Part shown: positions 39,688 through 50,560 of the stretch, one piece after another | Layout: every line of letters starts with the position of its first letter | How positions within the stretch are numbered: position 1 is the stretch's first letter | Assembly (NCBI GenBank): GCA_029168955.1 | Contig: JAPDOI010001219.1 | Span: 124,001-188,000, forward strand | Direction of reading: 5' to 3' | Source of the DNA: Aplectana chamaeleonis | Lineage: Eukaryota; Nematoda; Chromadorea; Rhabditida; Cosmocercidae | DNA: 64,000 nucleotides | Made by a program: the position numbers and the translations under genes | Notes under the pieces: generated by a model | The model's input: the letters and a program-made list of their open reading frames with translations, nothing else | What the model was told of the DNA's origin: nothing | The model's database searches: none

Positions 39688-40945
39688 TCATGCACAATTC
39701 CCTTGATGTCCTGCACACCCCTACAGAGATCCAGCACACATTCCATGACGTGCTGCTCATCCTTACAGGGGTCCTGCACACATTCCATGATGTCCTGCAC
39801 ACCCCTAGTGAGGTCCTGCACACGTTCTATGATGTCCTTCTCATTCCTACTGGGGTCATGCACACGTTTTATAATGTCCTGCACACTCCTACTGAGGTTC
39901 TGCACACATTCTACGACGTCCTGCACACCCCTACTGGGGTCCTGCACAGGTTCCATGATGTGCTGCACACTCCTACTAAGATCCTGCACACGTTCCATGA
40001 CGTCCTGCACACCCCTACTGGGGCCCTGCTCAAGTTCTTTGATGTCCTGCACACTCCTACTGAGGTCCTGCACACGTTCCATGATGTCCTGCACACTCCT
40101 AGTGAGGTCCTGTACACATTCTACGACGTCCTGCACGCCCTTACTGGGGTTCTGCACAAGTTCCTTGATGTTCTGCACACCTCTAATGAGGTCCTGTACA
40201 CATTCTACGACGTCCTGCACACCCCATCTGGGGTCCTGCACAAGTTTTTGATGTCCTGCACACTCCTACTAGGGTTCTGCACACATTCTACGACGTCCTG
40301 CACACCCCTACTGGGGTCCTGCACAAGTTCCTTGATGTCCTTCACACTCCTACTAAGCTCCTGCACACGTTCCATGATGTTCTGCACGCTCCTACTGAGG
40401 TCCTGCACACCCTTACTGGGGTCCTGCTTGAGTTCCTTGATGTTCTGCACACTCCTACTGAGGTCCTGCACACTCCCACTGGGGTCCTGCACAGGTCCCA
40501 TGATGTCCTGCACACTCCTACTAAGCTCCTGCACACGTTCCATGATGTTCTGCACGCTCCTACTGAGGTCCTGCACACATTCTACGACGTCCTGCACACC
40601 CTTACTGGGGTCCTGCTTGAGTTCCTTGATGTTCTGCACACTCCTACTGAGGTCCTGCACACATTCTACGACGTCCTGCACACCCCTACTGGGGTCCTGC
40701 ACAGGTTCCGTGATGTCCTGCACACCCTACTGAGGTCCTGAACACATTCTACGACGTCCTGCACACCCCTATTGGGGTCCTGCACAGGTTCCGTGATGTC
40801 CTGCACACTCCTACTGAGGTCCTAAACACATTCTACGACGTCCTGCACACCCCTACTGGGGTCCTGCACAGGTCCCATGATCTCCTGCCCACTCCTACTA
40901 AGGTCCTGCACACGTTCCATGATGTCCTGCACAACCTACCGAGGT
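39688..40945. repeat. 21-bp minisatellite with 42-bp higher-order unit
   Basis: About 60 tandem 21-mers alternate between a GTCCTGCACAC(A/G)TTC(C/T)A type and a GTCCTGCACACCCCTACTG type. The unit length is divisible by three and stop-free, so long frames open on both strands: + strand VLHTFHDVLHTPTE-like heptapeptides (347 codons at 39,690-40,733) and - strand VQDLSRSVQDIMER-like ones (172, 214 and 122 codons). The - strand frames are staggered by indels. There is no start context, splice signal or domain; treated as non-coding. Confidence 0.85.
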
Positions 40946-41183
40946 CTCGCATAGTCAACCGACACTTCAGTGCACCCTGCGACGCCTTCTTATCGATGGT
41001 GCGCTTGGAATGAATACGCGCCGCGGTCAAGAACATCAATCCCGCACAGCGTCCTCTTGCGAGCCGGACGTTTAAGGCCCCGGTCATAGTTGGATGAGCC
41101 GACGTCTCCAGCCCGGTCGATACGTATGAACAACATGGTGAGGTGAAGCTGAGAAAATCACTCGGTGTATCCCTCCAGCACCC

Positions 41184-41556
41184 CCGCACCCCAACACCCA
41201 TCCGGTCGATACGTATGTTTAAAATGATGGAGTGAGGTTGAGAAAATCACTCCCGGTGTATCCGACGCGGTCGATATCCATGCAATACGTGGATGACGGC
41301 GGATGAGAAAAATCACCGGGTGGGCGGGTCGATGATAAAAGATTGCGTATCACTAGAAAGCTAACCTTACTGCTACCCCCGTTACTTCACCTTACTCTCC
41401 TTCACTAAATCTCTGAACAGGGGCAATCCTGTTGGCCACGTAATCATCGTCATATCTAGTTGGATACACCGAGTGATTTTCTCAACCTCACTCCATCATT
41501 CTAATCATACTTATCGACCGGATGGGTGTTGGGGAGTGCGGGGGGGGGAGGGGGTG
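41184..41556. repeat. Inverted repeat, arms about 90-100 bp
   Basis: CACCCATCCGGTCGATACGTA with GATGGAGTGAGGTTGAGAAA and ATCACTC.CGGTGTATCC on the left reappears complemented at 41,457-41,556. A partial extra copy of the GGTCGATACGTATG...AAAATCACTCGGTGTATCC unit precedes it at about 41,115. Confidence 0.65.
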
Positions 41557-41644
41557 TTGGGGGGAGTCGGTGGGTTACAGATGCAAATAGCACCAACTCT
41601 GACAGGGGCCTAAAGTACACCACCCTAGAGAGCAAGGTGTTTAT

Positions 41645-42600
41645 CTCAGACATTGGGATTGGCGGACCGCCGGCATTTGCTCGGCGAGCAAAACCATTCC
41701 CGGTGTCCGACAGCCATTAGCCAGTGGTCTGCCAAAACCCTGCCAGCGGTCCGCCAGGACGTTGGCCGACCGCTGGCAGTCTCTTGGCTAATACCTGGCA
41801 GCCCGCTGTTGAGCAGTCATTTGCCAGCGGTCCGACAGTCTCTTGGCAAACCGATGAGTCGAGGTGGATCCCTCACCGCGGATCGTTGCGTAGGAGATCG
41901 CCTGCGCAACGGTCTGAGGTGGGAACCCACCCGACCTCCCCCCCCCCCTAGCCGTGGAGACTTGCCCGTCAGCTGCCAAAATTATGGTAGGCTCTGTAGA
42001 GTGACTTCAGGTCACCTTCCAGGGCCGGCATCAAAGTACCGAGTGAACACTCATTAGAGTGAATCGCCTTATATACAGGCTCGGCTTATCAGTGAAATCA
42101 GAGATCAAACTATAACATTTTAAAACGCGAGTAGTCGTCAACTCTGTCGAGTGCAGTCATATGACGACTAAGCGCCAAGCGAAGGCCACTGGGCGGTTAA
42201 GCGCCAGCCAAGTGCCGATTGGTGGATATCTGCATTTTTATGGGCTTGGTAATTTCGAGGTTTAATTGCTCTTGCCAGCTGAATGCAAGTTGTCACGCAG
42301 CTTTCAGGCAGCTGGCACACTTTCGCCAGCGGTTCGCCGCTAGCTCTAATTGAAATGCCAAGGATGAGCCAGCTGTCGGCCTCGTAATTTACCAATTGCC
42401 AGCTCCATGCCAGTTATCACCCAGCTGCAAGGCAGCTGGCACATACTCGCCCGCCGTCCGTCGCTGGCATTAAATGACATGCCGAGTGTATGCCAAGTGT
42501 TGGCCTCGTGATTGCCATTGGCCAGCTAAATGCCAGTTGTCCCCCAGCTGTTCAGCAACTGGCGACTTTTGCCGGCGGTCCGCTGCTCCCAATGTCTGAG
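41645..42600. mobile_element. TIR element, 956 bp, with internal tandem units
   Basis: CTCAGACATTGGGA at the left and its complement at the right, extended by GCGGACCGCCGGCA. TAT flanks both sides (41,642-41,644; 42,601-42,603). The right half holds about three diverged units of 100-150 bp (about 42,210, 42,366 and 42,488) built on TGCCAGCTG/CAGCTGGCA phrases. The left half has CAGCGGTCCG(C/A)CAG phrases. No transposase. Confidence 0.65.
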
Positions 42601-42611
42601 TATAAAGTCTA

Positions 42612-42764
42612 AAGCCACTTTCACACTTGCCCGACCGACGTCTGACGACTCGTTATCGAATGTGTAACATCTATCTACCCTACCCTACCGATCCTATCTA
42701 TCTTAACTTATCAAATTTGATAACGAGTCGCCCGACGTCGGCCGGCAAACTATGAAAGAGGCTT
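42612..42764. repeat. Palindromic MITE, 153 bp
   Basis: AAGCCACTTTCA..GCC..CCGACGTC and CGACTCGTTATC on the left are inverted on the right, giving arms of about 50 bp. It abuts the previous TIR element. A TCTATC..ACCCTACC stretch forms the loop. Confidence 0.6.
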
Positions 42765-43660
42765 AAGAAAACAATGACTGATCACGAAAACCCATCATTT
42801 TCATAAACTAATCTTGAGAGGTCGGTTTCCTAGTTTGAACCGCCCGTTAGGGGCCCAGAAGCCATTACGGTGAGTTATGCCAATTATTTTCGGCATTCCC
42901 GTGGCCGATTACCTCTAGTCACAAGTTTTCAAGCGATTTGGTCCACGCCTTCCAAAAAAAATGGAATTCGACGGACGGAGGTGGAGGCGGAGGCGGAGGC
43001 CGTGGCGGAGGCGGTGGTGGAGAACGTTTTTGCGTACTTTGAGAGGTCATAACTTCAGAAAGCGGGGACCAGTTAGGATGAAAAGTTGCACACATATGTA
43101 ATTTCTTGCAGCGCATCGAATGGTGTACAGCTCATACCTCTGGTGACGGTATGAATAGGTGATCTCATTGTAGGGCATCCGCGCGGGAAGAGATCAAAGC
43201 CAAATCCTGGTGCGCGCTTCGCGCGCACCACAACTGTACGTGTGTTGCTAAAAAAATAAAAATGCCCGCCGAGGGTCCTGACGAGTCAAAACGTGTTATG
43301 GAAGGAGCAACGTAAGCTCTGGTACATCCCTAGTGACCTGTTGATTTCGATTATCACCAGCAGCGGAGCAGTGAACATCGGTGAAATATAACTAGTGATA
43401 AGGAGATTTCGACGAAAAAGCCACCGCTCCGCGCTGTGATAACCGAAAACATGAGTTCACGTGGACTGAAACAGAGTCTACCTATGATTGAAGAACAGTT
43501 AAGGCTATCAATGAAATTTGGACAAAATCTTGTACATCTTGATGAGACGATTCTAGCAATATCTTTCTTACCTCCAAACCCCCAAATTTCACAGAGTTTT
43601 CACAAAGAGGCCTAAAAACGCGCTTTTTGCAAAGTTCGACGGTGGATATTGTATACGAAT
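42765..43660. repeat. Residual hAT-4 sequence with inverted and G-family segments
   Basis: A GGAGGCGGAGG microsatellite lies at about 42,978-43,020. A GGTGCGCGCTTCGCGCGCACC palindrome lies near 43,209. A short family G relative lies at about 43,360-43,440. The stretch 43,490-43,655 is the inverted counterpart of 38,095-38,250 (GAGACGATTCTAGCAATATC). No gene. Confidence 0.45.
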
Positions 43661-45204
43661 CAGTGGTGTGCGGAAATTTCCGTTTTCTGGCCGTTTTCGG
43701 CCTTCTGTTTCTGTTTTCTGAGAAACCTGCGAAAAACAGAAAAAAAATCAACGAAATCCAGATCTGTGGAACAGCGCAGCTTATCTAGTCCTTCACGAGG
43801 TATTCTTTGTGCACAGTGGTGCGATTGCTGTTAAAGGAAGGGTATAAAAAAGTTTATTGTAGTATCTTTCTGAGAAGGAAGGCCTGCTCATCACAAAAGT
43901 GAAACCCAGTAGAAAATCGGAGAAAAAACTCGCAATCAGAAACAAACTGCTTGCTGGGTCTCAGCCCGCCCCCCAATTGATTAGATTTCTACAATTGCCT
44001 GTTTTGTCGTCTTTTATTCTGCATTTAAAGTATTCGCTGAACACCGAGAGACTACTAACTTTTTTAGCGGCAAAATAGAAGACGGAAAATAGGCATATAT
44101 AAAAATCCTGTTAAATGGGGGTGTGCGTACACCCATAAATTAGCCGTTCTGATTTGTTTCTGTGCGTTTTTATGGAACTTCTCCCTTATTTTCATTTTTG
44201 TGATGACAAGACAGACGATTATAAATTGCCACCGGCACAAAATTCTCACGGTAAAGAAAATTGATGATACCCGGATAGATAAAGGGTAGGGTATAAAAGA
44301 AATTGAGAGCGGTGTGTTTTCATTCACACACCATACTTCTCAGGAGGTGAGCGGCTGAAGCTGAACACACTAGGGAATAGGGAAACAGCCTCACCGGTGC
44401 TAGAGATAACACGATACTGGGGCCTACTCATGGAAAAACTCTGGTGAGAAAAATTACTTCACTTTCGTAAGAATTTTGTGCCGATGGCAAATTATAATCC
44501 TGTTGACAAGACCTGCATTCTTATAAAGAATATTCAACAATCGTTTTTTTATCGCGACCCCTGGTAACGCACTCGTAGGGTAGTACTTTGGCACAATACG
44601 GGTAGCACCCCAGGGTAGAGCACGAATTCAGCCCCCTTGTCAGCAGCTGCTGCATTTAGTTGTTCGCAGCAGATGCTGCTCACCGCGAGGGGTTGCGTCC
44701 GATGTCTGCCCTGGGATCAGGGATGTGCGGCAAATGCCATTTTTGGACTTTTTGTCGTTTGTCGTTTGCCGAAAATTTTGTTGTTTTTCCGGAAAACTCG
44801 GCAAAATATTGAAAGGAAACGCCGCCTATGCTTGCGGCTATGTAGGCAGTAGGGGTCATCCGATTATCTGTTGTTCGCTTAACCGTTATACGGGGTTTCG
44901 GCTATTCTGGGGTGCTAGTAAATAGGTTTGAAAACGCGAGTTAACTCGCGGTAAGTTCGCGGTAAACTGCCGCTAAACGGAAGCTTTTTATTTGACGATT
45001 TCCAGGAAGGAGACCAGACATTGCTGAAACTACGCACTAGCATACCACGTTATGAGCACTAGATACGCATAGTGTAAAAAAAATCCCCAAAAAATGGTTC
45101 ATTCTGTGTTTTTTGGAAAAAAAATAGTGATTTGGAGAAAAAATTCTGAAGATTTTTCGAACTTTTTTCAGTTCGCAGTATGCTCGCGCAGAACTGCAAC
45201 TTAA

Positions 45205-45688
45205 AGGCAGTGTTCACGATAATCTTCGATTTTGAGATTAATGGCTGAATCGATTGTTTGGCCCCCGGGTAGAACAAAAATGACGAAGGAATCGAGAAAA
45301 ACGCACCAGAAGGTCACGAAATCCTTTACTCTCACCCCACCTCTTTACTCTCACAGGAACTGTTTGTTGTGACAATGAAATCGTTTGTGGGCCCGTCCTT
45401 TACAATTATTTGCTTTCTGTTGCTCCGTTGTCTTCTTCGGACCCTACCTAGTACTATTTTGCCTGGATTATTCTTCCATTTTCGACAGATCCCATTTTTC
45501 ACCGGTGACAACCACCGTGAGCATGTTCATACAACTGGACAACTAGTCCAGGCCAGAGATTAATGTCACTGAAATATAACGTTTTAGCGCGTTTCTCGCC
45601 GTTTCTTCGTAATTTCTGTAACACTCGGTGGCCAACGCTTTGTTTTGAGTGGAAAACTCGGGAACGAAAATTATCGTGAACACTGCCT
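45205..45688. repeat. T-8: TTAA-flanked element nested in hAT-6
   Basis: TTAA occurs at 45,201-45,204 and 45,689-45,692. The tips are AGGCAGTGTTCACGATAATC and its complement. It is 484 bp, closely similar to T-5 and to the own sequence of T-9. Confidence 0.8.
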
Positions 45689-45952
45689 TTAACGAGAGCT
45701 TGCAGAGAAATTGGAAGTAGTATGTGAATGAGTAAAAAGATGGATAGCTTTCGGAAAAGTCCTCCGGAGAACTTTATAAAGCTTATCTATCTTTTTCTTT
45801 ATTCATATACTATGTCCATTTTCTCTGTCAGCTCGCCTTAAGTTGCAGTTTTGAGCGAACTTAACGCGAGATCACCACCCGAATGTATTATGACTCATTT
45901 CATAAAAGTTACTCGCAGTCGTTTTATTTTTGTCAGAGCGCAGCCACCGATC

Positions 45953-46150
45953 GCGGAGCCGCAGTGGCACCACTGCGGAGCCGAAGCGGCACCACCGCGG
46001 AGCCGAAGCGGCATCACCGCGGAGCCCCTGCGGCACCACCGCGGAGCCGCAGTGGCACTATCGCGGGGCCGTAACGACATCGCCGCTGCGACTCCGCGAT
46101 AGTGCCGCTTCGGTGTCTGTAGAAGCCGAAGCCGCTTTCTGGCGAAGACG
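45953..46150. repeat. 22-bp GC-rich tandem repeat and flanking inverted segment
   Basis: About six copies of GCGGAGCCGAAGCGGCACCA with CC, to 46,085. A TCCGCGATAGTG.CGCTTCGGTG segment follows, which recurs at about 50,480 inside hAT-7. Open frames on both strands are compositional. Confidence 0.65.
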
Positions 46151-47124
46151 CAGTGGCGATTTCTTTGATTTCCATGATGTCCCACATGTCTTGTTTTTGC
46201 TCATCTGATTCCTTGAATTGGAACTACTCCCTTGAATTGGAATTATTAGAATGTTGACATAGGTATTTGAAAAAAAGGAAAAAGGTAGAGCGGCACACTT
46301 GAATAACTTTTGGGTCAATCTAAGAGATGAGGTTTGTTGTCGTTTGCCGATTGCGGTTTGCCGGCAGTTTTTGAGATTTTTTTGCCGATTGCCGTTTGCC
46401 GAAATCTCAAAATCGTTTGCCGCACATCCCTGCCTGGGATGTGACCCTATTGCGCTGACGTACTACCGCAAGGGTGAGCACTCTGAGAGTTTTGGCCGAG
46501 CTATAGCCGATAAATAGCCACAAAATGCCTGCTTTCCGCGTAAGAACCGAGAATCGGTCGGAAAATAGCTAGTTGCCCCGAAATAGGCGTCAAATATTGG
46601 TCGCCGAGAAACAGCCGGGAAAGAATGCTTCCAAAGGGGAGTATAAGAGGCATTGTTGGGGCAGATTCGGATGTTAACACCGCCGCCGGCACAACTACCA
46701 AAGTTTTCTCGGTTATTCCTCGGCTATTTCGCGAACAACCTGGTCGCAGCCGCCTAGCAGCACAGAACCACTTGAGAAACAGCTCAACAAGATCAGTTTT
46801 TGAGCCTGGTGTGCTATTTCTCGCCCCAGACTCTCAGAGTGAGTGCATTTAATGATGTTGTATCCGTCATTTACGCGTCGTTGCTACTATCAATGTCTTA
46901 TAGGTCATTTGTGCAGTTCCGTGGAAATTATATTAAAAGTATGACAAAGGTACTCAGAATTACACTCTCTCTTCACTTGAAAAAAAAGTTGAAATGCAAT
47001 GAGTTTTTTTTCTGAAAGTTTTCTGTTTTCTGATTTCTGTTTTCTGGCCGCTTTGGCCTTTCTGTTTTCTGACAAACTCAATTTTCTGTTTTCTGATTTT
47101 TTTTTAAATTTCCGCACATCCCTG

Positions 47125-48140
47125 TTACGAATTACGAAAAACCTTGATGCAAGCAGGAACGTAGCGTGACAAATGTGACATGATAAACCACATAATCACT
47201 GGATCCTCACAACGGAATGCCAATATACTTCAAATAGCATCCCGAATTGTTCGATTCTCAATAATTCTTCGATTGTTTTTGAGGAGGGGTCCACAATGAA
47301 AACGTTTATCAAGTTTGCCGGATAGAGAAACACTTTGGTTAATTTTCTCGATAGTAATTAGATAGCAATGTCCGGAAAAAAATTGTAGGAAACTGATGAG
47401 ATTATATGAAACGCCTCAATTTTGAACTTGGGGTGATAGACCTGGCGACTCTGTCAAAACACAATCTTTCTTTTCCACCCAAACCTATCATTGGAACGCA
47501 TATGTATAGCATTCACGAAAACTCGCCATTAGGTCCTGGAGTACGAGCATAAAAGAGTGGAGTGCCAGCACGAACAGGGCGTTTCAACTTGTTTCGATGC
47601 TTTTTCAGCAGCCCTTTCCGAACTTTTGCTCCAATAAGGGTCACACCTAGGCTTTCTTTCAGGGAAGAAATCAAGAATCAACTATCACGGCCCCTCCTTT
47701 TAGCCGAACGAGAAAAACATACTTCCCTCTTCTCTAATGCACAAAAATAGATTTTTTCGTGGTTGAAAAAGACCTAGCTCCATTCATACTCTTCTCCGTC
47801 TCGATAGGCCAAGAGGAAAGTGACCTATGTAACACAAATAAAGCCATAAAGATCCACTTTTCGGAGAGATAAACGCTAGAACACCAAGAGGAAAAAGAAA
47901 AACGCCACATGAAAGAAAACGCCGAAATCAGTACTCAAGTGTCTGCAAAGGTGGCGTGTGTGAGTTCTAATAGAGCTTATTCGTGGAATGCAGGCGAGAA
48001 ATAGGTTGATGGGCGGAAAGAGTTACTTGAACTTTACCGGTAAAAATTTCGGTAAATTTCAAGAATAAGTCGGTAAATCGGTGAATGAAAATTTACCGAA
48101 AAATACCGGTAAATCGGTATATGGTAGCTGCACACCCCTG
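47125..48140. other. Right part of hAT-4, nothing recognised before the tip
   Basis: No repeat ends or gene could be supported between hAT-5 and the CGGTAAA-rich subterminal region at about 48,035-48,120. Confidence 0.4.
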
Positions 48141-48729
48141 ATTCACACTGCGGTTAGAGCTTTGAGAGCTGGTGCAATGTTATACGCCCACCATCTGCCA
48201 GCAATGCCCCCCCCGTCATTTAATGTTATCGTTTCCCCGAACGATGACGGAGGTGGAGCTTTAAAAGACGGCCAGATCGCTGAGAGGCTACTGACGGGTG
48301 GATCGTTGGCGGGTGACGGGAGGATAGCTATCAGATGGCGGACAAATCACTGGCGGATGGCGGCGTAACGCTGGCAATCTTCTAGCGGATCATCACCTCT
48401 CCCTCTTCATTAAACCAGGAATAGTCGAAAAATAGGAATTCAATTATAATCGAAAGTAGAGTAGCGGTCGAAAAACTTGGAATGATTAAATAAAGGATAT
48501 TTTGATTGATTGGAATGACAAATCAATCGAGAAATGTAAATTCGCGAATGATTCGAATATTCTGAAAACTAAAAGCTACAAATCCCAAAATGACTACAAT
48601 GTTTCAATTTCTTGTATTCATCGCCGTTACAATTCTGGTCTGAACTAATACAGAAGGAATATAGTTTTGCATTAGGCACTCTCGTGAATACAGACTGGAT
48701 AAATTGAGCATACAAAGGCAAAGACCCAC

Positions 48730-48899
48730 CTTTCCGGGATTCTCGGAAACATATATCCGAGCAAAATGTTCCATAGACGGATGAAGTGGTTTCGAACCAA
48801 CTCCTATGTCGTACAAATAAACATTCGAGTTTTCGCTGAATCCCATCTGCGCAAAAAGTTTCTGCTTCTCTTGGAAATTCTTATCCGACCGGCCCAAAC
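48730..48899 (-). CDS. Candidate internal exon of the - strand gene
   Basis: On the - strand the frame reads FQEKQKLFAQMGFSENSNVY, then LYDIGVGSKPLHPSMEHF and ARIYVSENPGK, ending at a GTGGGT donor. Composition and length look like a real exon. The acceptor is uncertain (GCCTAG or TTCCAAG). If joined to the exons at 37.2-37.7 kb, hAT-4 would sit in the intron. The phase does not join directly to the 37.66-kb exon, so an intervening exon would be needed. Confidence 0.35.
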
Positions 48900-49312
48900 C
48901 TAGGCAATTCGTATAAACACACCATTCATAGATCCCGAAGCTTTTTTGTCGTTGGTATTGTTATACTCCCGTCAGACTAGGTCGGAAAACCGACTGGGTC
49001 CGGGGCAGAAAAACCTACCTCGGTTGCATTGGCCCCGCCCGTGTGCGCACGTAGAACACCCGCATCGATTGGGTGGATCGCGGACGCAAGTAGACGGTCG
49101 CAAAAGGACCCGGTGGATTGATTTTTCTGCACCCGTCTGACACTATTTCGGTGCGTATCGACCGGGAGGGATTCAGCCCAACGACCACTTCTGACGGGGG
49201 CCTTGGATAACGGCGGCGTACTCGAAAAAAGAGGATATGTCCCAAACAGTAGAGCAGACAGAGGGGGCCGGTTAGAAACGTCTCTTTGAGGAAAATTTCA
49301 GGCACACCAACA
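48900..49312. repeat. Weak palindrome, otherwise unassigned
   Basis: GTCAGACTAGG near 48,973 and CCCGTCTGAC near 49,131 face each other, with GACTGGGTCC and GGACCCGGT inside. This suggests a diverged MITE of about 170 bp. No gene seen. Confidence 0.35.
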
Positions 49313-49814
49313 CATAGATTAGTTGGGGTGGGTACAGCGGTCCGAGAGGTAAAGGTTGTTCAGGATACCTGAGTGGGGGGAACGGTTAAGGTTCTCTCTA
49401 GACCTGAGACATCAAAATTTAAGGTGTTCTCAATTCTTTTTTGCATTCAACTTTTTTATCATGAATTTTGAAAAATTATTTATTTCATCAGGTGACTTCT
49501 AAAAATTACTATTCTTAAAGGCAGTGTTCACGATGACTTTCTTCCCCGAGTTTTGCACTCAAAACAACGCGTTGGCAACAGGGATGTGCGGAATTTTCTG
49601 TTTTCTGCCCATTTTTGGCCATTTTTTTCTGTTTTCTGTAAAATTAGACAAACGTTGGACAGAAAACAGAAAAAAACGTGTACCGCGATTTGCAGCAGGA
49701 CTGTTTTTTTAAAGATTTTTCGAAGCTAAGCCGATAGGGTGAGGGTGTACTTCACCCAGGCTCTCTGCAGTTGTACCACGCTAGACACTTTTATCTCGCT
49801 GTAGTGGTTATCCA

Positions 49815-49990
49815 TTAGGGCAGGTGTGGCTTGGTGGGAGGAAACGGTGCTGTTCGCTGTACACGGTCGGGTTCGATCCTCGCCGAGGTGAACCAAACCA
49901 ACCAACCCTCAGGGATGCTTCAATTGGTAACAGATTCATGTGGGGAGATGAATCCACTCATTGGGAAGTAGGCTGGCCCCCGCAACCCAC
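49815..49990 (+). repeat. tRNA-derived SINE-like segment
   Basis: TGTGGCTTGGTGGGAGG resembles a Pol III A box and, about 45 bases on, GGTTCGATCC resembles a B box. An AACCAAACCAACCAACC run follows. The cloverleaf cannot be completed, so this is not a working tRNA. A SINE is the best reading, from one copy only. Confidence 0.4.
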
Positions 49991-50029
49991 TAAATTAGTA
50001 CGAAACCCATTCCTCTGAAAAAATGTGCC

Positions 50030-50560
50030 GCGTCAGTGCCGGGAAAGTACCGCGATCCTCGACTGGGCCGCGATAGTGCCACAGCTCCGGGATCAGACGA
50101 TTCCGCTGCCGTGCCTTGAGCCATGATATCGCCGCGATAGTCCCGCAGCGGCTCCGCGTTAGAACTGCGGCGGCTCCGCGAGGTTGCAGCGGTGAAGCCG
50201 CGTGGGGTACGATGCAAAGTCCATTGTGGTAAAACGAAATTTTCGCCGGTTCAATTTACCAGTTCGAGGTACATTTCGTGTTTTGTGCGCAAAAGCGGCG
50301 GTAACGTCTGTCCTTATCAGACAAAGGACGTAACGACTGCAGGTGCGAATTTTGTTCTTACATTTAGACCCCACCTAGCTGTCTTATAATTCTTGAATAA
50401 CTTCATATCAGACACTCTCCCGAAGCCGCTGCGGCGTTATCGCGAAGCCGAAGCGGTAATGTCGAGTCCCCGCTATGGCTCCGCGATAGTGTCGCTTCGG
50501 TGCCTGTACGCGCCAAAGCGGCACTATCGCGGAGCCGCAACGGCAATTTCTCTCAGAGTC
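50030..50560. repeat. GC-rich GCGGAGCCG-type segments
   Basis: Clusters of CCGCGATAGT and GCCGAAGCGG phrases in both orientations at about 50,030-50,170 and 50,420-50,540, related to 45,953-46,150. About 250 AT-richer bases separate the two clusters. A palindromic element is likely but ends were not defined. Confidence 0.45.

Larger units (their letters stand above)
44718..46432. mobile_element. hAT-6 nested in hAT-5
   Basis: CCTGGGAT flanks it exactly (44,710-44,717 and 46,433-46,440). The tips are CAGGGATGTGCGGCAAA at both ends. The heptamer class is TTTGCCG, in the same direction at both ends (GTTTGCCGAAA near 44,770 and 46,400). It contains T-8 and a GC-rich 22-bp tandem repeat. No transposase. 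Confidence 0.85.
43661..47124. mobile_element. hAT-5 nested in hAT-4
   Basis: The left tip is CAGTGGTGTGCGGAAATTT and the right tip, complemented, CAGGGATGTGCGGAAATTT. The flanks ATACGAAT (43,653-43,660) and TTACGAAT (47,125-47,132) agree at 7 of 8. Both subterminal modules read in the same direction: TTTTCTGGCCGTTTTCGGCC on the left, TTTTCTGGCCGCTTTGGCC on the right, each followed by TTCTG repeats and GA.AAAC. hAT-6 lies inside. No transposase. Confidence 0.75.
37962..48140. mobile_element. hAT-4: 10.2-kb hAT/Ac-like element with perfect 8-bp duplication
   Basis: ATTCACAC flanks it exactly (37,954-37,961 and 48,141-48,148). The left tip is CAGGGGTGTGCGGA; the right tip, complemented, CAGGGGTGTGCAG. 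Both subterminal regions consist of CGGTAAA/TTTACCG heptamers, mostly read in the same direction. The interior has no transposase. It holds a foldback (38,290-39,095), a 21-bp minisatellite (39,688-40,945), a TIR element (41,645-42,600), small MITEs and the nested hAT-5 with hAT-6 and T-8. Minus hAT-5, about 6.7 kb remain. It lies between exons of the - strand gene if the 48.7-kb exon is real. Confidence 0.8.

Noticed and set aside
39690..40733. 347-codon ORF and several long antisense ORFs
   Set aside because: They arise from a stop-free 21-bp tandem repeat. Other frames are open too, the antisense ones are frame-broken, and there is no domain or gene context.
39688..40945. CRISPR-like regular array
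   Set aside because: The units are contiguous 21-mers without unique spacers, in eukaryotic DNA; it is a minisatellite.
49015..49305. 97-residue antisense ORF
   Set aside because: It overlaps a weak palindrome and has no splice signals or domain.
49815..49900. tRNA gene
   Set aside because: A- and B-box-like words are present but the acceptor, anticodon and T stems do not pair.
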